From Gammaproteobacteria bacterium (GTDB taxonomy: Bacteria > Pseudomonadota > Gammaproteobacteria > DSM-16500), in assembly GCA_013287085.1 (NCBI GenBank), contig JABDEM010000019.1, forward strand, positions 1 to 32,398: a stretch of DNA of 32,398 nt, read 5' to 3'. Of this stretch, positions 7,044 through 15,618 are shown one piece after another. A program made the translations under genes and the position numbers. The notes under the pieces are model-generated. The model had not been told where the DNA came from, searched no databases, and saw nothing but the letters and a program-made list of their open reading frames with translations. The first letter of the stretch is position 1. Every line of letters starts with the position of its first letter.

Positions 7044-7544
7044 ATGTCAGAATACGAAAACGACCACCCTGAAAAACCCAGTAAAAGCCAACGCAAAAGA
7101 GACTCAACCAATTTGCAAAAAATCGGTGAGGCGCTTATTGAGTTATCTGAATCGCAATTAGATAAAATTACATTGCCTGATGATTTGCGCGAAGCGGTTT
7201 TATTTGCTCACACTTTAAAATCCCATGAATCTATACGACGTCACTTACAATTCATTGGGAAATTAATGCGAAATGTCGATGCTGAACCTATTGAATTAGC
7301 GATATCCAAAATAAAATCTGACAGCAATATAAGTACGGCTAAATTTCATCGAATTGAAAAATGGCGTGATAAATTGATTACGGAAGGTGATACTGAATTA
7401 CAAAATTTTATAGAAAAATATCCTGAAGCCGACAGGCAACAGCTTCGCCAAATCGTACGTAAAGCTCAATTTGATCGTAAAAATAATAAAAATACGGGTG
7501 GTGAAACTGAGCTTTTTAGATATTTACGTGACATTTTGTCTTAG
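7044..7544 (+). CDS. darP: Ribosome maturation protein DarP (YjgA, DUF615)
   Basis: A 166-residue protein matching the YjgA/DarP family: PSKSQRKRDSTNLQKIGEAL at the N-terminus, the SHESIRRHLQFIGKLMRN block (about 59-76), and the C-terminal KAQFDRKNNKNTGGETELFR stretch. DarP associates with the large ribosomal subunit precursor and helps mature its peptidyl transferase centre. Length is close to the E. coli protein. TAAGG, overlapping the previous stop, provides the ribosome site. The 3' end overlaps the convergent permease gene by 29 bases. It is unusual to see it at the end of a run of three unrecognised genes. Confidence 0.9.
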   Translation: MSEYENDHPEKPSKSQRKRDSTNLQKIGEALIELSESQLDKITLPDDLREAVLFAHTLKSHESIRRHLQFIGKLMRNVDAEPIELAISKIKSDSNISTAKFHRIEKWRDKLITEGDTELQNFIEKYPEADRQQLRQIVRKAQFDRKNNKNTGGETELFRYLRDILS

Positions 7545-8595
7545 TAAATCGATAAAAAAGCAACAACGCAATTATTCCAAATAGAATATTTAATACCGTC
7601 GTATAATTAAAATGAATGGAAATTTCGGCAAGGGATATATTTCTTTGCAGAGGAATAAGTTTAAAAAATTGAAACACACATTCTAGAATTAATGCGCTGA
7701 GTGCCATCGCAACATAATAAATTCCAAAAATAACCAGCATCATTTTAAAACCATAATATTTTCTATAAATATCAAGAATCGGTAATACGATGAGATCTGC
7801 AAAAATAAAAGCAATCACTCCGCCAAAGCTAATACCTCCACTCCATAAAACAACTGCTAAGGGCACATTTCCTACTGAACAAACAAAAGAGAAAATGGCA
7901 ATAATAGGCCCAATCAATGGCCCCCAAAATAGTGAAAGTGTTGGATGTGACTGAAGAAAAAAAGCCGTCCAAAAATGATTAGGTACCCAAGCGGATAAAG
8001 CACCTGCAATCAATAAACCTAAAACCACATCTTTCCATATGGCCATTACATCCATCATAAAATAATGACTAATCGCAGTGAGAGGTCCTATTGCTGACGC
8101 ATCCATTTCAGCATGAACATGACCTCCCGTTTTTCCAGAGACACCAAGCTCTGCCATTTCTTTTGCTTGATTGATAAAATTATTGGAAATCAAACGTCGA
8201 AAAAGCATCGCGACGATATAAACCATTAATATTCCGCCAAGAAATTCAGCCGCCGTAAATTGCCACCCTAAAAGCAAGAACATAATGATACCCAATTCAA
8301 TCACTAAATTCGTTGAAGCTAATTGAAAACCCATTGCTGCAATAAAATCAGCGCCTTTTCGAATGATAGAGCGCGTTAAAGCAACGGCGGCGTAAGAACA
8401 CGAGGAAGAAGCAGCACCCAACCCACAAGCTATAGCGAGCGACTTCGGCGAGGAATCAGGTAATAACTTACTCATATGCCCTTTAGGCACGAGCGCTTGA
8501 ACAATAGCCGATAAACCAAGACCTAAAACCAAGGCCCAAAAGATCTCCCAACCCATTTGAAAAGCCATTTGTAGCGCATGCATAAGTGCTAGCAT
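7516..8595 (-). CDS. UPF0718/ArsP-type permease
   Basis: A 359-residue membrane protein of the DUF318/UPF0718 family, with about eight to ten hydrophobic segments. The family's cysteine-containing motif is present (CGLGAASSSCSYAAVALT, about 57-74), as is a second one (FSFVCSVGNVPLAVVLWSGG). A cytoplasmic loop contains GGHVHAEMD, a possible metal-binding patch. Members such as ArsP export trivalent organoarsenicals, and others have unknown substrates, so a metal or metalloid role is only a suggestion. The start is set by AGGAGGAT just upstream (AATCAGGAGGATT then ATG on the minus strand). It is divergent from the 1044-residue gene, with 108 bases between them for two promoters. Confidence 0.85.
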   Translation of the reverse strand: MLALMHALQMAFQMGWEIFWALVLGLGLSAIVQALVPKGHMSKLLPDSSPKSLAIACGLGAASSSCSYAAVALTRSIIRKGADFIAAMGFQLASTNLVIELGIIMFLLLGWQFTAAEFLGGILMVYIVAMLFRRLISNNFINQAKEMAELGVSGKTGGHVHAEMDASAIGPLTAISHYFMMDVMAIWKDVVLGLLIAGALSAWVPNHFWTAFFLQSHPTLSLFWGPLIGPIIAIFSFVCSVGNVPLAVVLWSGGISFGGVIAFIFADLIVLPILDIYRKYYGFKMMLVIFGIYYVAMALSALILECVFQFFKLIPLQRNISLAEISIHFNYTTVLNILFGIIALLLFYRFTKTKCHVNI

Positions 8596-8661
8596 AATCC
8601 TCCTGATTATTTTTTGTGCAAAATATCCCTAAAAGTCGTACCAAAACCGCTCTTATTGGTT

Positions 8662-8667
8662 TATAAT
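8662..8667 (+). promoter_or_regulatory. Putative -10 box for the long coiled-coil gene
   Basis: TATAAT 36 bases before the chosen ATG at 8704, followed by TGCGCGATAA. No consensus -35 is seen at 16-18 bases, so an activator or another sigma factor may be involved. Confidence 0.4.
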
Positions 8668-8703
8668 TGCGCGATAAAAATAAACAACAACGAGGATCAG
8701 TTT

Positions 8704-11700
8704 ATGCAATCGGCTGCAGAAGAACAACCCAGAGATTTAGCCCCTGCTGAAAGAGAGAAATTCCCTTCCTCCGAAGGTTTAGGTTATTTGCAGTTTCAAG
8801 TAGAAAAACTTAAAAAATTATTAATTAAGTATTATGTTCCACCCGAAAGGCAAACCGTTGACCCAGAAAACCCTCTTTCTCACTTAACCACCGTCAACAA
8901 ATCCATTGTAAGAGCCATAGGACAACTGAATCGTCTGGAGGAAGGTTCTCACGATTTATTAATACGCTTTCTCGATGGCATTAGCCCGCTTAAAGAAGCT
9001 AAAGAAGATCCAAAATCAGAGATTGAAACACAAGAAAAAGAGCTTTTAGAAATTCGAAAAATTATTGGGTATTTAAAGTTAACTCATGGATTTGTCAATC
9101 GTCTCACCACCTACCTTCAATATGGACTTCACCCTGACTTTAGCGATGAAGAACGTGCCTTACAAAAAGAATTTGAAACCACAAAAAAAGCCATAGAAAT
9201 TTTACAACAAAATCTTAAAAAGAAATATTCACAATTAATTGTCTATACCGCTAAAGAATCCATTACCCCTTTTCGAAATAAAATGGAAAAGGAAATTAAT
9301 GATCTTACTAAACCTCTCATGATTCTTCTTAAAAAATGTCCTGCTTCGTCTATTAAATTAAAATCTGATATTAAAGAAGCAGAAGAAGCTCTCAAACCTG
9401 CTTCAGAAAGACTACAAATACAAATGTTAGCAACCTATATAAATTTGGTCTATTTCTATTTTATTGAAAATGGGATGCCAAATATTGAAGAAGCTCGCAC
9501 CTGGATACCCGTAGTTTTAAAGGACCTTGATACTATCACTGAAAAATCCTTGGAACTCGATGTAACCGTTGCAGATAATCTACACTGCATAAGATTAGCT
9601 AACTTTGCCAATGAACTTTTTGCTATAGCCTATGAAAAATATCTGACAATAAATTTGCAACAAACATCCGTTGAAGCGAAAACCGAAACCCAACCTTATC
9701 GCATTAACGCAGATAAACTAACCAAATTAACCTCCAAATGTGATTTGTACCAATCAGATGTGCTTATGTTCATGCTTCATAGTGGCATATCTCAATTCTT
9801 AAAGCAGATTAAAGATGGGTATAATCAAAAAGCAAAAGATATAAAAGAACAGTTCAAAAACCCCAAATTAATGAAATTACCAGAACAGAAAGGAGATCAA
9901 GAATCTAACGAAATTATTTTAGCTCATTTCATCGAAAAATTTTATGATCATTGTCTATTAACCAAACAAGTAAAAGATAAATTACCAAAAAATCGTACTG
10001 ATCAAGATTATCTAAACGCATTTGATAGGATAGTTGAATTAAAAAGAATTTATGAAAAACTTTTAACAGATGAAGGGTTAAAGTTTTTAAAAAACATAGA
10101 TGCATTAAATCGTTTTTGGGTACCCATTAAAGAATTAATTAAGCAGATACTAGAATTAAGTGAAAAACTTGTATTTGAATCATCGCTGGATGAATTAACC
10201 AAGCGCCAAAAAGCTTTTGCATTATTGAATCATTTATATCAAATCCTATCTATAGATATGCCTATCCATGGTTTACCGAGTATTGAATTTCCCGAGGATG
10301 AAAAGAAAGCACTTAAAGCTATTTTACTTCGCTTTGTTCATCTTGTTTCGGCAGAACAGGCAAAAACAATGGAGTCCGAATTAGACGCACAATTTAATAG
10401 TAATACTATTTTCACGTGCACATCTCTTTTAAAACATAATCTTTGGAAAACAAAAGAAGTCGATCAAGAAGAAAAAGCTGCAGCGCCCTTACCAAGTGCA
10501 GAATCAGCTCCTAAAGATAAACCAAGAAAAAAACCTAAAGGCAAAAAAGCAAAACCTGCCGTAGTAGAAATTTCTGAAGAGAGTGACCCTATTAATCTTG
10601 AGCTCTTAGCACAACGAAGCCTTGTGTTATCTCAATCCATTGCTTTAGATGAGGTAACCGCTAGAACTATTGTGAATGTTAAAATGAAGTTACTGCTTCA
10701 AGAATCTGAGGAAGCTTATCATAAAAGAAATACGAATCGTGTTCTTTCTATTGCTTACCAAAGACAAAACATACTACTAATCGAAGCCCCCGTATCTGAA
10801 AGCAAAAGTGAAGCCGTATCTGAAGCTTCAGCTCCTCATTTAGAAATTGATATCGCCAAACAACTTTCTGAAATGTATTTACAAGCTTATTTTAAAATTC
10901 ACAGCCGGGGTGAAAAAAAGTTATCGACAGAAGCTTTAATTAAACTATATCAGGATATTATTTTAAAAGCTGAGCAACAACCTCTTTCAAAATCAACTCT
11001 AGAATGGATTATTAAAGCAGAGCTTGAAATCATTCATTTTAATTTAATGGAAGCAGAAGAATTGACAAAAATTCAAGTGAATGTCGTGGATGCTCGCGGT
11101 AAATCTATCATCAATAATAAAACCAAAAAAAGAAATGCGGCTCTCGCTGAAAATTTAGTAAAAGCCGATGGGCATTTAGAAAACTTACAAAAAAATATGG
11201 CACGTCTTAAAACAATGATTCCTAAACCAACACCCGATGAAGAAACTTTGTTCAAACATTTAGATGAAACCTTTTCTTTTTTAATTGCGACTCATAAAGA
11301 TATTCTGGGCTCAAATCAAAATTGGCTATCAGACACTTATACTTTATCGGTTAATGAACAAAAACAAGCGCATGCTGTTATTGGGCAAGAAGAAATGAAA
11401 AGACGCCATGCCGCACGCAAAGCTAAAGCGAAATTAGATTTGAGTCACAGCCCTTCTTTCTTCAAAGGCCCTCCTGCTTTAATTGGTTCTTCAAGCCCAG
11501 CAAGTTTAAGTCCTGCATCCGATAGCCCCGTGGGCGCTGTATCGCCAGCATCCTCCGCCTCAATTGAAAGGGATGATGCTTCTCTGACGGTTTATGGAAA
11601 AAAACGCATAGATTTATTAGAAATGTTAAGTAGCTTGAATAGTCTTTCAGAAAAATTAAAAACCTACTCAAAAGTGCCTGTTCCTGCAATAGTAAAACCT

Positions 11701-11838
11701 GATAATCGCGAAAAATCACGTATTCCATCCGTTGGCCCCAATGGACAATTTGCTATAGCGCCAGGGGCTAAAGCAAGAATAGAGTTTCTTAGACAAAATC
11801 GTGGAAAACAAATTGTTTTTAGAGGAGGCAGCCCATAG
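8704..11838 (+). CDS. Large coiled-coil protein, candidate secreted effector
   Basis: A 1044-residue hydrophilic protein with no signal peptide or membrane segment, dominated by Lys/Glu/Leu-rich helices. I do not recognise the family. A central linker (about residues 595-628) is very rich in Ala, Pro and Lys (KPRKKPKGKKAKP). A second linker near residues 915-955 is Ser/Pro/Ala-rich (SPASLSPASDSPVGAVSPAS), followed by a short helical region and a basic tail. The start is chosen at 8704 rather than 8614 because ACGAGG (8690-8695) lies eight bases upstream and a TATAAT lies at 8662. Long coiled-coil proteins with linkers are common among Dot/Icm substrates. A cytoskeletal or scaffold role is an equally open alternative. 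Confidence 0.75.
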   Translation: MQSAAEEQPRDLAPAEREKFPSSEGLGYLQFQVEKLKKLLIKYYVPPERQTVDPENPLSHLTTVNKSIVRAIGQLNRLEEGSHDLLIRFLDGISPLKEAKEDPKSEIETQEKELLEIRKIIGYLKLTHGFVNRLTTYLQYGLHPDFSDEERALQKEFETTKKAIEILQQNLKKKYSQLIVYTAKESITPFRNKMEKEINDLTKPLMILLKKCPASSIKLKSDIKEAEEALKPASERLQIQMLATYINLVYFYFIENGMPNIEEARTWIPVVLKDLDTITEKSLELDVTVADNLHCIRLANFANELFAIAYEKYLTINLQQTSVEAKTETQPYRINADKLTKLTSKCDLYQSDVLMFMLHSGISQFLKQIKDGYNQKAKDIKEQFKNPKLMKLPEQKGDQESNEIILAHFIEKFYDHCLLTKQVKDKLPKNRTDQDYLNAFDRIVELKRIYEKLLTDEGLKFLKNIDALNRFWVPIKELIKQILELSEKLVFESSLDELTKRQKAFALLNHLYQILSIDMPIHGLPSIEFPEDEKKALKAILLRFVHLVSAEQAKTMESELDAQFNSNTIFTCTSLLKHNLWKTKEVDQEEKAAAPLPSAESAPKDKPRKKPKGKKAKPAVVEISEESDPINLELLAQRSLVLSQSIALDEVTARTIVNVKMKLLLQESEEAYHKRNTNRVLSIAYQRQNILLIEAPVSESKSEAVSEASAPHLEIDIAKQLSEMYLQAYFKIHSRGEKKLSTEALIKLYQDIILKAEQQPLSKSTLEWIIKAELEIIHFNLMEAEELTKIQVNVVDARGKSIINNKTKKRNAALAENLVKADGHLENLQKNMARLKTMIPKPTPDEETLFKHLDETFSFLIATHKDILGSNQNWLSDTYTLSVNEQKQAHAVIGQEEMKRRHAARKAKAKLDLSHSPSFFKGPPALIGSSSPASLSPASDSPVGAVSPASSASIERDDASLTVYGKKRIDLLEMLSSLNSLSEKLKTYSKVPVPAIVKPDNREKSRIPSVGPNGQFAIAPGAKARIEFLRQNRGKQIVFRGGSP

Positions 11839-11884
11839 AGGATTTAAGTGTATAATAATACAATTAGAATTCAGGGAGGAAAAC

Positions 11885-12397
11885 ATGCGTAGTTTAATGA
11901 TCATTATTTTAGGGTTGCTTGCCCAAACATCCGTCTTAGCTGGCGATTTTACCCTCAAATCCTCTGCATTCAATAATAACGAAAAAATTCCGATTTTATA
12001 TACGTGTGACGGTCAAAACATTTCGCCCCCGCTTAGCTGGACTAATGCACCCGCCAATACGGAATCTTTCGTTTTAATTGTAGCTAGCCCCGATTGGGGC
12101 CCCCACAAGGTCTATCTCTGGACTCTTTACAATCTTCCGAGTGATAACAAAAATTTAAAAGAAGGCGCTAATAAGCATTTACCGGAAGAAACCTTAGTCG
12201 GCAAAACTTTCTATAATGATGCAAAATATTACGGCCCTTGTCCTCCTGATAACCTTTTACATCATTATGTTTATACACTTTATGCAATAAATACTAAGTT
12301 AATGCCTATTGATGCTATGGATCCTGATGAATTGCTTACCAAAATTAAACCTAATATTTTAAAAACAGCGGAATTAAGGGGGTCGTTTAGCCATTAA
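11885..12397 (+). CDS. Periplasmic PEBP family protein (YbhB/YbcL type)
   Basis: A 170-residue phosphatidylethanolamine-binding-protein family member with a signal peptide (MRSLMIIILGLLAQTSVLAG, cleavage near residue 19-20). Family motifs are clear: CDGQNISPPLSW, the ligand-site block with LYNLP, and YGPCPPDNLLHHYVYTLYAI. The usual DPDA/HW positions read SPDW and YLWTLYNLP here, so the anion-binding pocket may be altered. GGGAGGA four bases before ATG 11885 fixes this start; a longer reading from 11801 would hide the signal peptide inside the preceding gene. TATAAT at 11851-11856 may give it its own promoter. Bacterial PEBPs have no settled function. Confidence 0.85.
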   Translation: MRSLMIIILGLLAQTSVLAGDFTLKSSAFNNNEKIPILYTCDGQNISPPLSWTNAPANTESFVLIVASPDWGPHKVYLWTLYNLPSDNKNLKEGANKHLPEETLVGKTFYNDAKYYGPCPPDNLLHHYVYTLYAINTKLMPIDAMDPDELLTKIKPNILKTAELRGSFSH

Positions 12398-12401
12398 CCA
12401 A

Positions 12402-12986
12402 TTAAAATCCTGGTCTTCTAGTTTTTTCACTCGCTTTATCGTGATCAGAGACTTGCAAGACTTTAGTAACAGGATAGGTTGTTTTTAATTCTTCTTTATC
12501 TTCATCATCCGAATCTTCCTCATGCACATTCAAAGTTCCATATTCACCCTCTTTCGAAATAAAAAAAGTGGGACTGAATGCAAAAAATGTTCTAAAATTC
12601 TCACGAGGTATAGGATCTTTTTCTATTTTTCTACAAATATTATCAATAATCTCTTCCACTTTTTCCAAATCATGCTCACCCGGAGTCGTATCATCAGCAT
12701 GACAAATAATAATTTGTAAAAGTTTGGGATCTTTCACATCTTTTAAAAACTTTTCTATCGTTTGACGAAAATTAAGACTGGATTCTTCATCAGCATGTTC
12801 ACTATAGGAATGATATAACTGTATTTTTGAATCCGCTGTTTTTGGCGCATAAATAAAGCCAATCCCCTTACAAAGCCCTAAACCATTCGTCCAAAGATGA
12901 GAAGGGGTCACCTCTCCTTCCCAGCAATGGGGTTTTTTTGCACCACCATCATAAATACGATTTTTAATTTCGATTTCTTTAATCAT
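12402..12986 (-). CDS. Hypothetical protein, possible CheD-like deamidase fold
   Basis: A 194-residue soluble protein. I do not recognise it by overall similarity. Residues 33-59 (TNGLGLCKGIGFIYAPKT and on to LYH) resemble the CheD active-site region. In CheD a Thr lies six residues before the catalytic Cys in an LG-x-C motif, and a His follows about 17 residues later. Here Thr33, Cys39 and His59 give spacings of 6 and 20. The remainder has LLQIIICHADDTTPGEHDLE and an acidic tail (EEDSDDEDKEE, about 157-167). It could be a cysteine hydrolase or deamidase, but the match is short. AGAGGA upstream on the minus strand supports the start. It converges with the PEBP gene (4-base gap). Confidence 0.6.
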   Translation of the reverse strand: MIKEIEIKNRIYDGGAKKPHCWEGEVTPSHLWTNGLGLCKGIGFIYAPKTADSKIQLYHSYSEHADEESSLNFRQTIEKFLKDVKDPKLLQIIICHADDTTPGEHDLEKVEEIIDNICRKIEKDPIPRENFRTFFAFSPTFFISKEGEYGTLNVHEEDSDDEDKEELKTTYPVTKVLQVSDHDKASEKTRRPGF

Positions 12987-13027
12987 AAAAAAGTCCTCTT
13001 GTGGTCGATACCTTATGTAGTTTTTAG

Positions 13028-13033
13028 TATAAT
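13028..13033 (+). promoter_or_regulatory. Putative -10 box for GNAT gene
   Basis: TATAAT 35 bases before the ATG at 13068, within TTTAGTATAAT, the same 11-mer seen upstream of 4480. Confidence 0.4.
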
Positions 13034-13067
13034 TATAGCGTGATTATTCGATAAAGAGCTTTATTTT

Positions 13068-13670
13068 ATGCCTATACAGGGTAAGTATATTCAGTTAGAA
13101 CCTCTTTCATTTTCACATTTTGATTCATTAAAACAGGCAGCGGATGTTGGGCGTATCTGGAACTACATGCCACAAATAGCGACCGCACCTTTTTTTCAAA
13201 AATGGTTTGATGAGCGCATTGAGAAGATGCAAAAAAAAGTAGAAATTACTTATGTTGTCCGTGATATTCATGAAAAACATCTGGTAGGTTGCGTGGGTAT
13301 CCATGACTTATCTTTTGAGCATAAACGTTTAACCCTTTCGTGTTGGTACAATCCAAAAGCTTGGGGTACTTCTGCTAATCATGAAGCTCTGCTGCTTATC
13401 ATGCGTGAGGCATTTGAAGTTTGGAAAATGAATCGCGTTGAATTGGGTACTGATCCGCGTAATCTGCAATCATTGAATGTTATTAAAAAATTGGGGGCCA
13501 CAGAGGAGGGTTATTTACGCTCACATATGATTCATCATAATGGTTTGGTAACAGACACTTTACTTTTTAGTATTCTTTCGACTGAATGGGATAGGGTAAA
13601 ATATAGATTAGAAAATAGAATCAATAAGTTAGGAGAAAGAAGAAGCAAGAAAAGATCAGTAATGCTGTAA
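13068..13670 (+). CDS. GNAT acetyltransferase, RimJ/RimL-like
   Basis: A 200-residue acetyltransferase of the GNAT_3 (RimJ/RimL) group. It opens with the usual GKYIQLEPLSFSHFDSL. It has the CoA-binding area (CWYNPKAWGTSANHEALL, about 102-119) and ends with the family-typical NRVELGTDPRNLQSLNVIKK, then LGATEEGYLRSH. Family members acetylate N-termini of ribosomal proteins or small amines; the substrate here is unknown. The normal glycine-rich Q/RxxGxG/A loop is replaced by WGTSAN, which is common in this subfamily. It is divergent from the CheD-like gene with 81 bases between. The C-terminal tail is unusually basic (GERRSKKRSVML). Confidence 0.85.
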   Translation: MPIQGKYIQLEPLSFSHFDSLKQAADVGRIWNYMPQIATAPFFQKWFDERIEKMQKKVEITYVVRDIHEKHLVGCVGIHDLSFEHKRLTLSCWYNPKAWGTSANHEALLLIMREAFEVWKMNRVELGTDPRNLQSLNVIKKLGATEEGYLRSHMIHHNGLVTDTLLFSILSTEWDRVKYRLENRINKLGERRSKKRSVML

Positions 13671-13735
13671 TTTAGCCCAATCTGTGGTATATTTGCACAA
13701 TAACTATTATTATGCATAACGAGGGCACAGCTATC

Positions 13736-14557
13736 ATGGGAACTCCACGACTATCAAACATGGGATTTGGAGCATTTAAGCCATATACCCGCAAGCCACC
13801 TTCCACACAATCTTCCCCCTCTAGATCCCCGGTTCCCCAAGGGCCCATCCCTAGCCCTTCCCCTGAACCCCAAGGACCCTCCAGAACTAACAGCCCAGTT
13901 CAGCAGGAACTAATCTTTTTTTATAACCGTTTGATGATGAGAAAAGAAGCCAATTTACTCACTCTTAATAGAATATCTCCTATCAGCCGCCGAGAAATAG
14001 ATCAAAAGGAGCTACAACTTGAACAAGAACAAGTTGCGATTATTACTCTACTCGTTATAACTTGCACTCAATATTGCGATCCAACCGAACTTCAACCAAT
14101 GGCTAACCCCACGCTCCTCGCAATGGCTAAAGTGAACCGTATTATTGATGAAATCAAAGGAGCTCCTTCACGGCAGGAAGAAGACGAATACGAAAAAGCT
14201 AGAGTTATCGTGGGACAAGAAAGAAATAAATTAGAAAAAGAATTGCGCAAATTTCTTGAAGAGCAAGAAGATAATCTTGATAATTGTTTAAAACAATCTT
14301 TTACATCCTTAAGAGCGCGCGAAGATTATTCCAAAGAATCTGAAGAAAAATTATACGCTTCTGCTGAAACGGCTTTGAATGATTTAGACCAGGTGAAAAA
14401 ATCTATCAAAGAAGGCGCAGAACTTTCTCATGGGTTAATTATAAAGTTAGACACTGCGCGGCTAAAATTTGTCACTGAGAAAATACAATTAGAAGCAAAC
14501 TTAACAGATTATTTAGAGACACCAGTGGCTTCTAAAGCTACGCATTTTCGTGTATAA
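13736..14557 (+). CDS. Pro/Ser-rich then coiled-coil hypothetical protein
   Basis: A 273-residue protein that I do not recognise. The N-terminal 60 residues are low-complexity Pro/Ser (STQSSPSRSPVPQGPIPSPS and on). The rest is helical with coiled-coil character (KARVIVGQERNKLEKELRKF, about 149-168). There is no signal peptide. The start could be 13712, but GAGG (13721-13724) precedes ATG 13736 by 11 bases while the earlier ATG has no ribosome site. A TATATT at 13688-13693 may be the -10. The disordered N-terminus plus helical body and the ACGAGG leader match the genes at 4480 and 8704. It is followed 28 bases later by another low-complexity gene. Confidence 0.65.
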   Translation: MGTPRLSNMGFGAFKPYTRKPPSTQSSPSRSPVPQGPIPSPSPEPQGPSRTNSPVQQELIFFYNRLMMRKEANLLTLNRISPISRREIDQKELQLEQEQVAIITLLVITCTQYCDPTELQPMANPTLLAMAKVNRIIDEIKGAPSRQEEDEYEKARVIVGQERNKLEKELRKFLEEQEDNLDNCLKQSFTSLRAREDYSKESEEKLYASAETALNDLDQVKKSIKEGAELSHGLIIKLDTARLKFVTEKIQLEANLTDYLETPVASKATHFRV

Positions 14558-14585
14558 ACCCCTTAAATAAAATGAGGAGTAAAAA

Positions 14586-15035
14586 ATGGATACCCGTAGA
14601 AAAAAACGCAAACCCTCTTTAGATCCTATTGAAGATAGTTTTCCTTCTTCAACCCAAGGTATTCGCAAACGTCTAAAACAAAAATTAAAGCTTAAACCTG
14701 CAGAATCCTCACCTCCTTTTGAATTTGCTGATATTCAATTTGCCCAACCTCAAGAACCCACTTCATCACTAGAGGATGATTATGTTCCACTTCCATTACC
14801 TCCATTAGAAGAAAAAGAAAAAGCTCCAAAGCCAGCAGCAGTCCCAATTAAAGCAGCAGCCCCTATTCCAGCTTTACCCCTAGAACGCACTTTGAGCTCG
14901 CCCGTTCAATTTAAATATGCAAACTCTCAAACCTCGCAAGAACATTTTCAATTACCAGATGGCGATGAATGCGCTCAAGACCCCTATAAAGATTTATCTC
15001 CCCTAGGAGCCCCCAGTGGCAGCAAGCGGATTTAA
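14586..15035 (+). CDS. Basic, Pro/Ala-rich low-complexity protein
   Basis: A 149-residue, probably disordered protein with a strongly basic start (MDTRRKKRKPSLD and KRLKQKLKLK, the first resembling a nuclear localisation signal). A Pro/Ala/Glu-rich middle follows (PLPLPPLEEKEKAPKPAAVP, about 72-91). GAGGAG six bases upstream supports the start. Its last 20 bases overlap the next gene in another frame. It may be a separate gene translationally coupled to that gene, or the N-terminal part of one protein split by a frameshift near 15010. No family is recognised. Confidence 0.6.
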   Translation: MDTRRKKRKPSLDPIEDSFPSSTQGIRKRLKQKLKLKPAESSPPFEFADIQFAQPQEPTSSLEDDYVPLPLPPLEEKEKAPKPAAVPIKAAAPIPALPLERTLSSPVQFKYANSQTSQEHFQLPDGDECAQDPYKDLSPLGAPSGSKRI

Positions 15036-15618
15036 CGAATCACTGGCAAATTGCATTGATAAAGTATATGCCGATCAGGATGCAGTCGATGTTGTTTTCT
15101 TTGTAGAAAAAAATTTTGCAGCACTGGATCAAGATTTAGAAAATTATAAATCCTGTATACTTCTTTATTATTACCACAAAATTGCCGGCGCTAATAATTT
15201 TCCGGAAAATTATGAAAAATGGTCAGCAAAAACTTTAGCTTATTTAACGAAAGCTTATCAATTAGAAGAAAATGACCCTTTGGTTTTAAGATTAATTATA
15301 GCAGAATGGAGAAATGGATTAGAAAGCATAAAAAAATTCTCATTTATAAATGGTCACTATTTTGAAAGCTCTGCTAAGTGGGGATGTATACGCGTTAATC
15401 ACTTAAAATACATTATTACCCAAAAAGCGGAACAAGGTGAGCGCGAATTTCAATTTCAGCAAGCCCTGTTTTTTCCAGCTAAAACCAAATTGGGTAGTGG
15501 CGAATTAATTTTAAATAAAGAAGCGCAAAAATTATGGCTAAAAAAAGCTACCGCACAAGGTCATCTTGAAGCGGAACAGGAACTTAAAAAATTAGCCCGC
15601 TCAGTTAAATTTCGATAA
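15016..15618 (+). CDS. Helical repeat protein, Sel1/TPR-like
   Basis: A 200-residue helical protein. The C-terminal segment (about 170-196, AQKLWLKKATAQGHLEAEQE) matches a Sel1-like repeat (paired helices with A-x-x-G-H/x-x-A). The middle (LAYLTKAYQLEENDPLVLRL, about 76-95) is TPR-like. Such repeats normally bind other proteins, and Sel1 proteins are common in host-associated Legionellales. It starts with GTG at 15016, with AGGAG (15005-15009) six bases upstream, and overlaps the previous gene by 20 bases. An in-frame TAG at 15004 rules out a longer upstream reading. It overlaps the convergent hydrolase gene by 18 bases. Confidence 0.65.
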   Translation: MAASGFNESLANCIDKVYADQDAVDVVFFVEKNFAALDQDLENYKSCILLYYYHKIAGANNFPENYEKWSAKTLAYLTKAYQLEENDPLVLRLIIAEWRNGLESIKKFSFINGHYFESSAKWGCIRVNHLKYIITQKAEQGEREFQFQQALFFPAKTKLGSGELILNKEAQKLWLKKATAQGHLEAEQELKKLARSVKFR

